A DNA stretch of 33,464 nt from Acidobacteriota bacterium (GTDB taxonomy: Bacteria > Acidobacteriota > UBA6911 > JACOSC01), in assembly GCA_016179055.1 (NCBI GenBank), contig JACOSC010000322.1, positions 1 to 33,464 of the forward strand, in the 5' to 3' direction. The notes below the pieces were generated by a model, which searched no databases, was not told where the DNA came from, and worked only from the letters and a program-made list of their open reading frames with translations. Shown in pieces: positions 9,377-16,692 of the stretch. Each line of letters begins with the position of its first letter. Within the stretch, counting starts at the first letter, position 1. The translations under genes and the position numbers were made by a program.

Positions 9377-9407
9377 AAAGCCGGCCGGGATCATTGGGTG
9401 GCAAAAA

Positions 9408-9947
9408 ATGAATTACTCCTTAACCTTGCTGGATATCTTCGCCGTAATCATCATACTGGTGGTCACAGTCTCTTATGCGCTCAAAGGGTTCTTCCGCGGG
9501 ATTCTGGGAATTGGGGCCGTTTGCGCCGGATTTATTTTAGCCGGGCTTATGTACAAAATTCCCGCTAAAGTTTTGTTGCCTTTTGCGAGGACGGAGACCG
9601 TGGCCAATCTCCTAGGTTATGTTTCCATATTTATCGCCGTCCTGATGGCTAAGGCGGTTATCGTATTTATAATCTATAAGATTCTTAAAGTCACGCGCCT
9701 ACGGTGGTTCGATAAGGTCCTCGGCGCTCTCCTCGGCTTTATCATGGGCTGGATGATATGCGCGATCCTATTCATATCCCTTACCATTTTCCCGGTCAGG
9801 ATAGAATCGGTGGAATACTCATCACTGGCCCCTTATTTTTTAACCAGCGGTCAGGTTTTGGTTATGACGATACCGCAGGAATTGAAGCGGCGTTTTTACG
9901 GAGAGTATAAAAAAGTTAAGGAGTATTGGAATCAGAATAAGGGCTAG
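9408..9947 (+). CDS. CvpA family inner-membrane protein
   Basis: A 179-residue protein with four hydrophobic segments (about 7-27, 29-47, 62-85, 101-125) and the CvpA pattern: an N-terminal 'LTLLDIFAVIIILVVTVS' helix, 'GFFRGIL' after it, and 'RWFDKVLGALLGFIMGW' before the last helix. CvpA proteins are linked to colicin V export, biofilm and envelope stress, with no proven biochemical activity. The start at 9408 is preferred to 9345: it begins just before the first membrane helix, GGTGG precedes it, and the longer form would add a hydrophilic tail translated from the GC hairpin. The charged C-terminus (KRRFYGEYKKVKEYWNQNKG) is probably cytoplasmic. A solo Fis-type regulator starts 2 bases after its stop. 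Confidence 0.87.
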   Translation: MNYSLTLLDIFAVIIILVVTVSYALKGFFRGILGIGAVCAGFILAGLMYKIPAKVLLPFARTETVANLLGYVSIFIAVLMAKAVIVFIIYKILKVTRLRWFDKVLGALLGFIMGWMICAILFISLTIFPVRIESVEYSSLAPYFLTSGQVLVMTIPQELKRRFYGEYKKVKEYWNQNKG

Positions 9948-9949
9948 AT

Positions 9950-10183
9950 ATGGTTGATGGCACAGTGAAGTCGGAGGGGCGAATCAAAGACCGGTTGGAA
10001 GGCGTAATTAGCGAAATGATCGAGCGGGGAATTTTATTCCCCGATGCCGTAAGCAATTTCGAAAAGCAATTCATTGCCAAGGTCTTGAAGAGGCATAAGG
10101 GGCACATATCGAAAACCGCAGGAACCCTGCGGATGCATCGCAACACTTTAAGTAAGAAAATGGAAAAGTATCATCTGACCTGA
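9950..10183 (+). CDS. Small Fis-type helix-turn-helix DNA-binding protein
   Basis: A 77-residue protein whose second half (about 30-77) is a Fis/NtrC C-terminal DNA-binding domain: 'FEKQFIAKVLKRHKGHISKT' followed by 'AGTLRMHRNTLSKKMEKYHL'. The latter fits the typical 'A..lgi.RnTLyrKl...gl' recognition helix. There is no receiver or AAA+ domain, so it cannot activate sigma-54 by itself; it may act as a nucleoid-like or local regulator. It is most likely co-transcribed with the CvpA family gene (2-base gap). A similar domain ends the NtrX protein in this window ('VAEILHIERSSLYKKMKAYG'), so the two might recognise related sites; that is inference. Confidence 0.85.
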   Translation: MVDGTVKSEGRIKDRLEGVISEMIERGILFPDAVSNFEKQFIAKVLKRHKGHISKTAGTLRMHRNTLSKKMEKYHLT

Positions 10184-10194
10184 TAAAGAGTTCG

Positions 10195-10382
10195 GTAACT
10201 GTTCACGGGGATCAGGGGTCGGGGATCGGGCGATATTGCTTGAATTTCTATTTCAAAGTCTACTGCAATCCGTAAAGCTTTCGCCCCACTACCCAATCTC
10301 TAAATCACGATAATTCCCAACTGTCATCGGTACCACCGGGCCCTTGGCCCCTGATCCCTGACCCCCGATCCCCATGAACAGT
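10195..10382 (+). repeat. MITE-like inverted-repeat element, copy 1
   Basis: About 185 bases bounded by G-rich inverted repeats. The left arm, starting CTGTTCACGGGGATC at 10199, matches the reverse complement of the right arm, ending at 10381, at 28 of 32 positions, with transition differences. The interior is nearly the same as that of the element at 32863-33061; bases 10282-10317 and 32950-32985 are identical over 36 positions. It carries no coding frame. It lies between the fis-like gene and the promoter of the hydrolase gene. No clear target-site duplication is seen at this copy. Confidence 0.8.
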
Positions 10383-10470
10383 AGGGTTTTAGCTCTTAGT
10401 CGTCTAGCGGGTCGACGTATACGACAGGCGGCGCCCCGTTTTCTCCTCGCCGTGCCGGCGCCAAAACTTG

Positions 10471-10499
10471 TTGCGACGATTTGACGCCTTCGTTATAAT
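10471..10499 (+). promoter_or_regulatory. Candidate sigma-70 promoter for the hydrolase gene
   Basis: TTGCGA at 10471-10476 (4 of 6), a 17-base spacer, and a perfect TATAAT at 10494-10499. Transcription would begin near 10506 and leave a leader of about 150 bases before the chosen start at 10654. Confidence 0.55.
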
Positions 10500-10653
10500 T
10501 AAATGGCGAAACGGGCCGAGGGTTTCTATGCTGCAAACAAAGACCATTCCACGAATGGTTACCGAAAACCAACGATAAGGCGCGACGGAAGGTCAGGGTT
10601 TATTTCCAGCCTTGAAAGGTCGTTGTTTTCATTTCAAAGAGGGGGACATCCGC

Positions 10654-11604
10654 TTGAGATTAGGGAAGTACAGACATTGGTGGCGATACGGAAATATCGT
10701 GTTTCTCCCCGCGGTATTGACGGTGTTCACATTGACATCCATTTTTTACGCCTATCTTCTGTATCGCATGGTGCATCCGCCAATCCCGGCCGAGTTGGTC
10801 CCGTCCTATCACGGATTGCCGTTCTCGGAGGTCCGCTGGAAAAACCGATCGGGCCTGTCCATGAAAGGATGGTTCATACCGGGAGCGCGTGGCGCCCCCG
10901 TGGTTATACTTTGCCATGGTTACGAATCCAACCGTAGCGAAGTCTTGGACCTTGCGGCGACGCTTCAGGAAAAAGGGGCTTATAACGTTTTGGTCTTCAA
11001 CCTGCGCGGACACGATCAGAGCCAACCTTCACGCACCTCGTTGGGGCTGTACGAGAAGGAAGACGTATTGTCCACGATTGATTTTGTTCTTTCCATGTCT
11101 GATGTGGAGAAAAGAATCGGATTATGGGGCGTTTCCGTAGGAGGTCACGCGGCCCTGGCGGCCGCGGTGGCGGACGAGCGCGTGACCGCGGTGGCCGTCG
11201 ACTCCGTGTATCCCAATGTACGGTCCTTTGTTGGCTTGCAGACTCGACATCTGCTGCGCAGCCAAAATCGATTCCTCACCGGGCTCATGGATGTTTATTA
11301 CTCCGCCCATTTTTTGATACTGCCCAGTCGCCTCTCCGAACGCATTCCATTGGAAAGGTTGCAGAATACGTCATTACTTTTTATTACCGGCACCAACAGC
11401 CCGGATCTTGCGGCATTAACCCGCGGGCTTTATGCGGAGGCGCACGCCCCCAAAGACATTCTTCCACTGGTCAAGTCGCGCGACAATTCGGGCTACGAAG
11501 TGCTATTTGGCGATGAAAAACGGCTCTATGATGAACGGGTGCTGGAATTCTTCCGCAAGGCTATGCCGGTAAGCGGGCATGGCCAGGCGCGGCAGAAGGT
11601 TTAG
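10654..11604 (+). CDS. Membrane-anchored alpha/beta hydrolase-like protein
   Basis: A 316-residue protein. No ATG fits the N-terminus; the TTG at 10654 is chosen because AGAGGGGG lies about 8 bases upstream. Another TTG at 10612 would add 14 residues. A membrane helix spans about residues 13-40, placing the rest outside or anchored at the membrane. The domain shows 'VVILCHGYESN' (oxyanion-hole region, about 83-93), 'LRGHDQS' and the nucleophile elbow 'GVSVGG' with Ser about 161, typical of dipeptidyl-peptidase/BAAT-like hydrolases. An acid could be the Asp in 'GTNSPDLAAL'. At the expected catalytic-His position the sequence reads 'SRDNSGYEVLFGDEKRLYD' with no histidine, so activity is uncertain. 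The substrate is unknown. Confidence 0.83.
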   Translation: MRLGKYRHWWRYGNIVFLPAVLTVFTLTSIFYAYLLYRMVHPPIPAELVPSYHGLPFSEVRWKNRSGLSMKGWFIPGARGAPVVILCHGYESNRSEVLDLAATLQEKGAYNVLVFNLRGHDQSQPSRTSLGLYEKEDVLSTIDFVLSMSDVEKRIGLWGVSVGGHAALAAAVADERVTAVAVDSVYPNVRSFVGLQTRHLLRSQNRFLTGLMDVYYSAHFLILPSRLSERIPLERLQNTSLLFITGTNSPDLAALTRGLYAEAHAPKDILPLVKSRDNSGYEVLFGDEKRLYDERVLEFFRKAMPVSGHGQARQKV

Positions 11605-11747
11605 CCAAAACAACGGATGATGAGGACTATGGCGAATCGCCCGAAACAACCGGGCATACTATTATGATGAATTGAGAAGTAGAGGTTTGGCATGCCCCCT
11701 CTACGCGTGCATAGCCGGTTTATAGTTACGGAGGATGGAACGCGTAC

Positions 11748-14700
11748 ATGCACAGAATCGACCGCCTGGAAATTTACGGCTTTAAGTCTTTTTGTGAGAA
11801 AACGGACATTGTTCTCAATGGCGAGGTGACGGCGATCGTCGGACCCAACGGTTGCGGCAAGAGCAATGTGGCCGACGCCATTAATTGGGTGTTGGGCGAG
11901 CAAAGCACGAAAACTCTGCGCGCCGGACGCATGGAAGACGTCATTTTTAACGGCACGCAAAAGCGTAAGGCCCTCGGAGTGGCAGAGGTTACGTTGACGC
12001 TCCGAGAATTTGCCAATGGCGCTTCGCTGCCGGCGGATTTTCCATCGGAGAATGGCGAGGTCACGGTTTCCCGCCGTCTCTACCGCTCGGGTGAAAGCGA
12101 ATATTTTCTCAACCAGCGCCGCTGTCGCTTGAAAGACGTCTATGAATTCTTTGAGGGCACCGGCCTGGGCAGCACTTCCTACGCGCTGATCGAACAAGGG
12201 CGGATCGAAGTCATACTGGGTTCGAAGCCACAGGACCGGCGAGCCTTGATTGAGGAAGCGGCGCGCATTTCTATTTTTAAGACCAAACGCAAGTCGGCTG
12301 AGCTCAAGTTAGAACTGGCACGGCAAAATCTATCGCGGGTTAGCGATATCATCCAAGAGGTAGACCGGCAAACGGCGTCCCTCAAACGCCAAGCCGCCAA
12401 AACGCGTCGCTACTACCGCCTGCGCGACGAGTTGAAGTTTTTTTCCCGCATTAACTACTGGCATCGATCACGATCTTTGACCAATGAGATACGCACAATT
12501 CACGATCGGCTCCAGCAGCAGCGACAGGAGGAGCAAACATTAACGGAGCGACTCAACGCCGAGTTGGAAACGCGCCGGCGCTTAGCCGAGGAGGTGGAAC
12601 AACTGGAATCGGAGGTCGCACAATTGCGCGAAGAGTTCTCCGGCCTACGGGTTGAAGAAGAGCGAGCCGGTCAGCAACTGGCCTACCAGGAAAACCGGCA
12701 ACAGGCCTTGCGCGATCGTTCCGTTGAGATCGCCGAGACGCTCGCCGAATATGGCGTACGTAAGGCAAGCGCGCGGCACGAGTCGGACGCAGCAACGGCG
12801 CAGTTGGAAACGCTGAGTTCAGAGATCGCTTTAGGGGAAGCCGCGGCGCAAGGATTGGCAGAGCGCCTACAGCGCCTGGTCAATCAACTCGATGACGCCG
12901 AAGCGGAATTGAGTGCATTACGCAGTTCCACCCTGGGAGAGGTAGAGCAGTTGGCCGGCTTGCGTCAGTGGCAGGAGAACGCGGCGGAGCGCATCGAAAC
13001 CGCGGCAAGCCAACTGACGCGCCTGGATGAAGAATGTGCCAATCTCGCCGTAGAGCAAGCTCGCCACGTTGAAAAACGCGAAATGTTGGAAAAGGCGCTG
13101 AGCGCCGGAACCGCCGCGCTCGCCGCTCTGCGCACCACCTTGGCCGATGAAGAAGCCCGGGCCGCCCAGCTCCAGCGCGTGATGGCAGGCTATGAAACCG
13201 AATTGCAGCACTGCACTCAGGAAATGCAGTCGCTGCAACATCGATTGGCTTCGCTCGATGAGATCGAAAAGCGCCGCGCCATTTATTCGGAGGGAGTGCA
13301 ACGGTTTCTTGGCGAAAATTCATCCGTCAGCCAATTAAACATTTCCGGCACATTGGCGGATTTTGTTGAGACCGCCCCGCATTTGGAGGCCGCCGTGGAA
13401 GGCTTCATGGATGCCCATTTGCAGCATGTCGTCGTAGCCACGCTGGAAGACGCCGTGCGTAGCTTGCAACAAGTGCGGGAGCGTGAGACCGGTCGCTGTA
13501 GCTTTCTCATACTGGAGCCGCTGCATGATGAGACGGCGGCAGTGGAGCCACCGCCGGCCATTCCGGATTCTTACGCGGCATCGGTGGTCGGAAGCTTAAG
13601 AAACTTGTTGTCCATAACGCCGGCGGTTGATCCGGCGTTTACGCGCGCCTTCCCTGACTTGGGCCGGGTGATCGTAGTGGCCGATCTGCCAACGGCTCTG
13701 GCGCTGGTTCGGCCAAATCCGTCCTATATCTTTCTTACGCGGCAAGGCGAAGTGGTATCCGGGCGTGGCTTGGTTTCGGCGCTCGGCGAACGCAAGGAGG
13801 AAATTGGGTTCCTCCGTCTAAAGCGGGAACGCAAGGAATTGGCGCTGCAAATTGAACGATGCCGGCAGGAACGTCAAACGAAGGCTAATCAAGTTTCCCA
13901 ATCGGCGGAAGACCTGCGGGCCAGTGGCGCCCGACGCCAGGAACTGGCCGAACAAAGCCATCGTCTGGAAGTGGAACGCAGCGCTTTGGCGCCGCAATTT
14001 GAACAGGCGGTTTTGGAGTTGCGCCGCCTGGCCGCCCAGGCCACGGAGCTGGGCGTGGAACGGCAGCGCGTCGAAGAAGCTCGCGCAAAGCTCCGTTCGG
14101 AAACCGAGACGGTCGCCGCGGCCATACTGACTATGGAGGGCGCCGGCCGGCGGCGGGCCGAACGACTGCTGGAGCTCGAAGAGACGCTGCCGCCGCAGAA
14201 GCTGGAACGGAATGAACTGACTCATGGTTTGGGGGATTTGCGATTAACCTTGGCGAAAAAAGCGGAGCGCCGGCGAGGGTCGGAGAACGACCTTCATCGA
14301 CTAACTTCCCAGATCAGCGATCACGCCGCGCAAACCGAAAAACTGGAGCGTGAGCAGGCGCAGGCGCAGGCTACCCTGGAGAATCTTCGCCAATCGAACG
14401 AAGAGCTGCGACTTAAGATGGCCGCCATGGTCTCTCGCCGCCTGTATTTGGAAGAAGCTCTCCAGAGCGAGCATGCGCGCATGGCCGCTCTCAAGGAGCA
14501 AGCCAAGCGGCTGGAAGACGTCATCACCAGCTTGCACGCGCAGCGACAGACCTTGACCGAGACGCGCACGCAAATGGAAGTGGAGTACGCCCGCCATACG
14601 ACGGAGCGCCAGCATTTAGCGGTTAGTTGCCAGGAGGAATTCCACGAAGACCTCGAGTCGCTTGCCGCTAACATGAACGATGAGCAGTTGGCTTACGATC

Positions 14701-15344
14701 CGCAAGAAGCTGAGCGCAATTATATCGAGGTCAAAGAAAAGGTCGAGACGTATGGCGCGATCAATATGACGGCGCTCGAGGAATTCCAACAATTGGAGGA
14801 GCGACATAATTTTCTGCTGGCGCAGCAAGCCGACATACAGAGCGCTATCGAGGCGACACAAGCCGCGCTGACGGAGATTAACCGACGTTCGACCGAACAG
14901 TTTAAAGAGACTTTCGACGCCATTAATCAGAACTTCAAGGAGCTTTTCACGTTATTGTTCGGCGGCGGTCAATGTGAAATGCGGCTGCTCGATGAAACGG
15001 ACCTCTTGGAAAGTGGCATTGAAATTATTGCTCAGCCGCCCGGCAAGCGGCTGCAGAACGTCATGCTGCTGTCCGGCGGAGAGAAAGCGCTGGTGGCCCT
15101 GGCGCTTTTGCTCGGCATTTTCAAATTTCGCCCCAGCCCTTTCTGCCTGCTCGACGAGGTGGATGCGCCGTTGGATGACGCCAATGTTTCGCGTTTTACG
15201 CGGCTGCTCGGCGTGATGGGAAAAAACACGCAATTCATTTTGATCACTCATAATAAAAAGACCATGGAGGTCGCGCAATACCTTTATGGCGTGACCATGC
15301 AAGAAGCCGGCGTTTCTAAGATTGTCTCCGTTAAGTTTGAGTGA
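11748..15344 (+). CDS. smc: Chromosome segregation ATPase SMC
   Basis: A 1198-residue protein of normal SMC length. The N-terminal head begins 'HRIDRLEIYGFKSFCEKTDI' with Walker A GPNGCGKS at residues about 32-39. Two long coiled coils, rich in Glu, Gln, Arg and Ala, flank a hinge at about 515-670 ('ISGTLADFVETAPHLEAAVE'). The C-terminal head has the ABC signature LLSGGEKALVAL (about 1107) and Walker B 'FCLLDEVDAPLDD' (about 1133). It should dimerise through the hinge and, with ScpA/ScpB (not in this window), compact and segregate chromosomes. A GGAGG lies 14 bases before the ATG, a slightly long spacing, and no better in-frame start is visible. purC starts 62 bases after the stop, in the same direction. 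Confidence 0.97.
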   Translation: MHRIDRLEIYGFKSFCEKTDIVLNGEVTAIVGPNGCGKSNVADAINWVLGEQSTKTLRAGRMEDVIFNGTQKRKALGVAEVTLTLREFANGASLPADFPSENGEVTVSRRLYRSGESEYFLNQRRCRLKDVYEFFEGTGLGSTSYALIEQGRIEVILGSKPQDRRALIEEAARISIFKTKRKSAELKLELARQNLSRVSDIIQEVDRQTASLKRQAAKTRRYYRLRDELKFFSRINYWHRSRSLTNEIRTIHDRLQQQRQEEQTLTERLNAELETRRRLAEEVEQLESEVAQLREEFSGLRVEEERAGQQLAYQENRQQALRDRSVEIAETLAEYGVRKASARHESDAATAQLETLSSEIALGEAAAQGLAERLQRLVNQLDDAEAELSALRSSTLGEVEQLAGLRQWQENAAERIETAASQLTRLDEECANLAVEQARHVEKREMLEKALSAGTAALAALRTTLADEEARAAQLQRVMAGYETELQHCTQEMQSLQHRLASLDEIEKRRAIYSEGVQRFLGENSSVSQLNISGTLADFVETAPHLEAAVEGFMDAHLQHVVVATLEDAVRSLQQVRERETGRCSFLILEPLHDETAAVEPPPAIPDSYAASVVGSLRNLLSITPAVDPAFTRAFPDLGRVIVVADLPTALALVRPNPSYIFLTRQGEVVSGRGLVSALGERKEEIGFLRLKRERKELALQIERCRQERQTKANQVSQSAEDLRASGARRQELAEQSHRLEVERSALAPQFEQAVLELRRLAAQATELGVERQRVEEARAKLRSETETVAAAILTMEGAGRRRAERLLELEETLPPQKLERNELTHGLGDLRLTLAKKAERRRGSENDLHRLTSQISDHAAQTEKLEREQAQAQATLENLRQSNEELRLKMAAMVSRRLYLEEALQSEHARMAALKEQAKRLEDVITSLHAQRQTLTETRTQMEVEYARHTTERQHLAVSCQEEFHEDLESLAANMNDEQLAYDPQEAERNYIEVKEKVETYGAINMTALEEFQQLEERHNFLLAQQADIQSAIEATQAALTEINRRSTEQFKETFDAINQNFKELFTLLFGGGQCEMRLLDETDLLESGIEIIAQPPGKRLQNVMLLSGGEKALVALALLLGIFKFRPSPFCLLDEVDAPLDDANVSRFTRLLGVMGKNTQFILITHNKKTMEVAQYLYGVTMQEAGVSKIVSVKFE

Positions 15345-15406
15345 GGCGTTTGGCACACGCATCGTCATTTAATCGCGGTGAATCCGCATTGCACGAGGAA
15401 TGCGAC

Positions 15407-16300
15407 ATGATTTGTTTAGCGACCCACTTTGAGGATCTGGAGCTCCATTGGCAAGGCAAAGTGCGCGATATATACAAGGTCGATGCGGATACACTGCTGA
15501 TTGTGGCTACCGACCGTATTTCCGCATTTGATTATGTACTGCCCACGGGCATTCCGTGCAAAGGTGCGGTTTTAAACCAATTGTCTCAATTCTGGTTTGA
15601 GAAGCTTGGCCATATAGTCAATAATCATTTGCTTTCGACCAACGTCGAGGATTTTCCGGCGTGCTTGCAACAATACCGGAGCATGCTGGCCGGCCGGTCG
15701 ATGTGGGTACGCCGGACGCAAGCTTTCGACGTCGAATGCGTGGTGCGCGGCTATTTGGCGGGTTCGGGTTGGAAGGATTATCAGCGCAGTCAGTCCATAT
15801 GCGGAATACCATTACCGGCCGGTCTGCGGGAAAGCGAGCGCTTGCCCGAGCCCATTTTTACACCGTCGACCAAAGCCGAAAAAGGACATGATGTCAACAT
15901 TTCTTTTGCTGAAATGTGCAGCATTGTGGGCGCTGATCACGCCCGGCGCTTGCGCGAGATCAGCCTCCAGCTTTACCGCGAGGCCGCTGATTATGCGGCC
16001 ACACGCGACTTATTAATTGCGGATACAAAATTTGAGTTTGGCCTACACAATGGGGATATCCTCTGGATTGATGAAGCCCTGACGCCGGATTCCTCCCGTT
16101 TTTGGCCCCGTGCCGGCTTCCAGCCGGGCCGTTCACAGCCTTCTTTTGACAAACAATACGTTCGCAATTATCTCGAAACTATCCATTGGAACAAGCAACC
16201 GCCCGCGCCGACTCTGAGCGAAGAGGTAATCAACGGCACCAGTCGCAGGTATCGAGACGCCTATCGCTTGCTGACCGGCCGAGAAATACAAAATCCGTAA
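15407..16300 (+). CDS. purC: Phosphoribosylaminoimidazole-succinocarboxamide synthase (SAICAR synthase)
   Basis: A 297-residue enzyme that joins CAIR and aspartate using ATP in de novo purine synthesis. Diagnostic segments are present in order: 'GKVRDIY', 'TDRISAFDYVLPTGIP', 'VVRGYLAGSGWKDYQ', 'EPIFTPSTKAEKGHDVNISF', 'LLIADTKFEFG' and 'IDEALTPDSSRFWP'. The length fits the longer, roughly 300-residue class rather than the short 240-residue form. The frame is open from a GTG at 15341 overlapping smc, but the ATG at 15407 has GAGGAA 6 bases upstream and begins where the family normally starts, so it is preferred. It is likely co-transcribed with smc, although the two proteins act in unrelated processes. 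Confidence 0.95.
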   Translation: MICLATHFEDLELHWQGKVRDIYKVDADTLLIVATDRISAFDYVLPTGIPCKGAVLNQLSQFWFEKLGHIVNNHLLSTNVEDFPACLQQYRSMLAGRSMWVRRTQAFDVECVVRGYLAGSGWKDYQRSQSICGIPLPAGLRESERLPEPIFTPSTKAEKGHDVNISFAEMCSIVGADHARRLREISLQLYREAADYAATRDLLIADTKFEFGLHNGDILWIDEALTPDSSRFWPRAGFQPGRSQPSFDKQYVRNYLETIHWNKQPPAPTLSEEVINGTSRRYRDAYRLLTGREIQNP

Positions 16301-16304
16301 CTAC

Positions 16305-16328
16305 TCAGCCCCGACACGTCGGGGCTGA
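16305..16328 (+). terminator. Strong hairpin after purC, possible terminator
   Basis: TCAGCCCCGA and TCGGGGCTGA form a perfect 10-bp stem with a CACG loop, 4 bases past the purC stop. The following TTGAATTT is only weakly T-rich. It may terminate the smc-purC transcript or may simply be the first unit of the palindrome cluster. Confidence 0.45.
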
Positions 16329-16520
16329 TTGAATTTAGGCCGGCCTTTCAAGGCCGGTATAGCCGGTCCCGAGCACACCGCCCGTCGCGTAGCGACGGTT
16401 GAAACGCACACGGTCGGGATTCAACCGTCCCGACGTGTCGGGACGGGGCGTTCCGCCGGTCCTTGCCCGCAGGCCCTAAAGGACCTGCCTAAAGTCATTG
16501 GTCCCTACGGGACTATAACG
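16329..16520. repeat. Cluster of REP-like hairpins between purC and ntrY
   Basis: Successive perfect palindromes: CCGGCCTT/AAGGCCGG at 16340-16357; CCGTCGC/GCGACGG at 16382-16398; CCGTCCCGAC/GTCGGGACGG at 16425-16446; GTCCC/GGGAC at 16501-16513. A weaker fold sits around 16469-16488. The unit around 16425 shares the CCCGAC(G/A)(T/C)GTCGGG core with the hairpin at 16305. No open frame with a ribosome site occurs here. This is the style of repetitive extragenic palindromes. Confidence 0.7.
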
Positions 16521-16633
16521 GCTGAGCAGTTGCCCAAATCCTTCCAAGTGATCGCGGATTTTACCGAGTGCCCCTCATGCGTTTGGCACGGCGTAGATTC
16601 CCCATGGCGAATTGGGGATGGCGCCTTGCCGAC

Positions 16634-16661
16634 TTAGCCAATGGCGGATATGCGGTATAAT
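16634..16661 (+). promoter_or_regulatory. Candidate sigma-70 promoter for ntrY
   Basis: A perfect -10 TATAAT at 16656-16661 with a weak -35 TTAGCC at 16634-16639 (16-base spacer). Transcription would start near 16668, about 25 bases before the ntrY start codon. Confidence 0.5.
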
Positions 16662-16692
16662 ATACGGACAACGCTCGTTGGATAGGGTTGCT

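Larger units (their letters stand above)
8932..9407. other. Divergent intergenic region between M16 operon and cvpA-like gene
   Basis: About 475 bases holding the divergent 5' ends. A plus-strand sigma-70-like promoter is visible at 9112-9141, which implies an untranslated leader of about 260 bases before the CvpA family gene. No coding frame with a ribosome site was found, and no known riboswitch was recognised. A GC-rich hairpin lies at 9356-9376. Confidence 0.5.

Noticed and set aside
9352..9400. GACGCAAAGCC sequence reminiscent of a c-di-GMP-I riboswitch
   Set aside because: The required CAGGGCAAACC half and paired stems are absent; the sequence is explained by a simple GC hairpin.
10503..10937. 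144-codon plus-strand open frame
   Set aside because: It overlaps the hydrolase gene in another frame, and the hydrolase has clear fold motifs.
11601..12197. 198-codon minus-strand open frame
   Set aside because: Antisense to the SMC head domain with no motif of its own.
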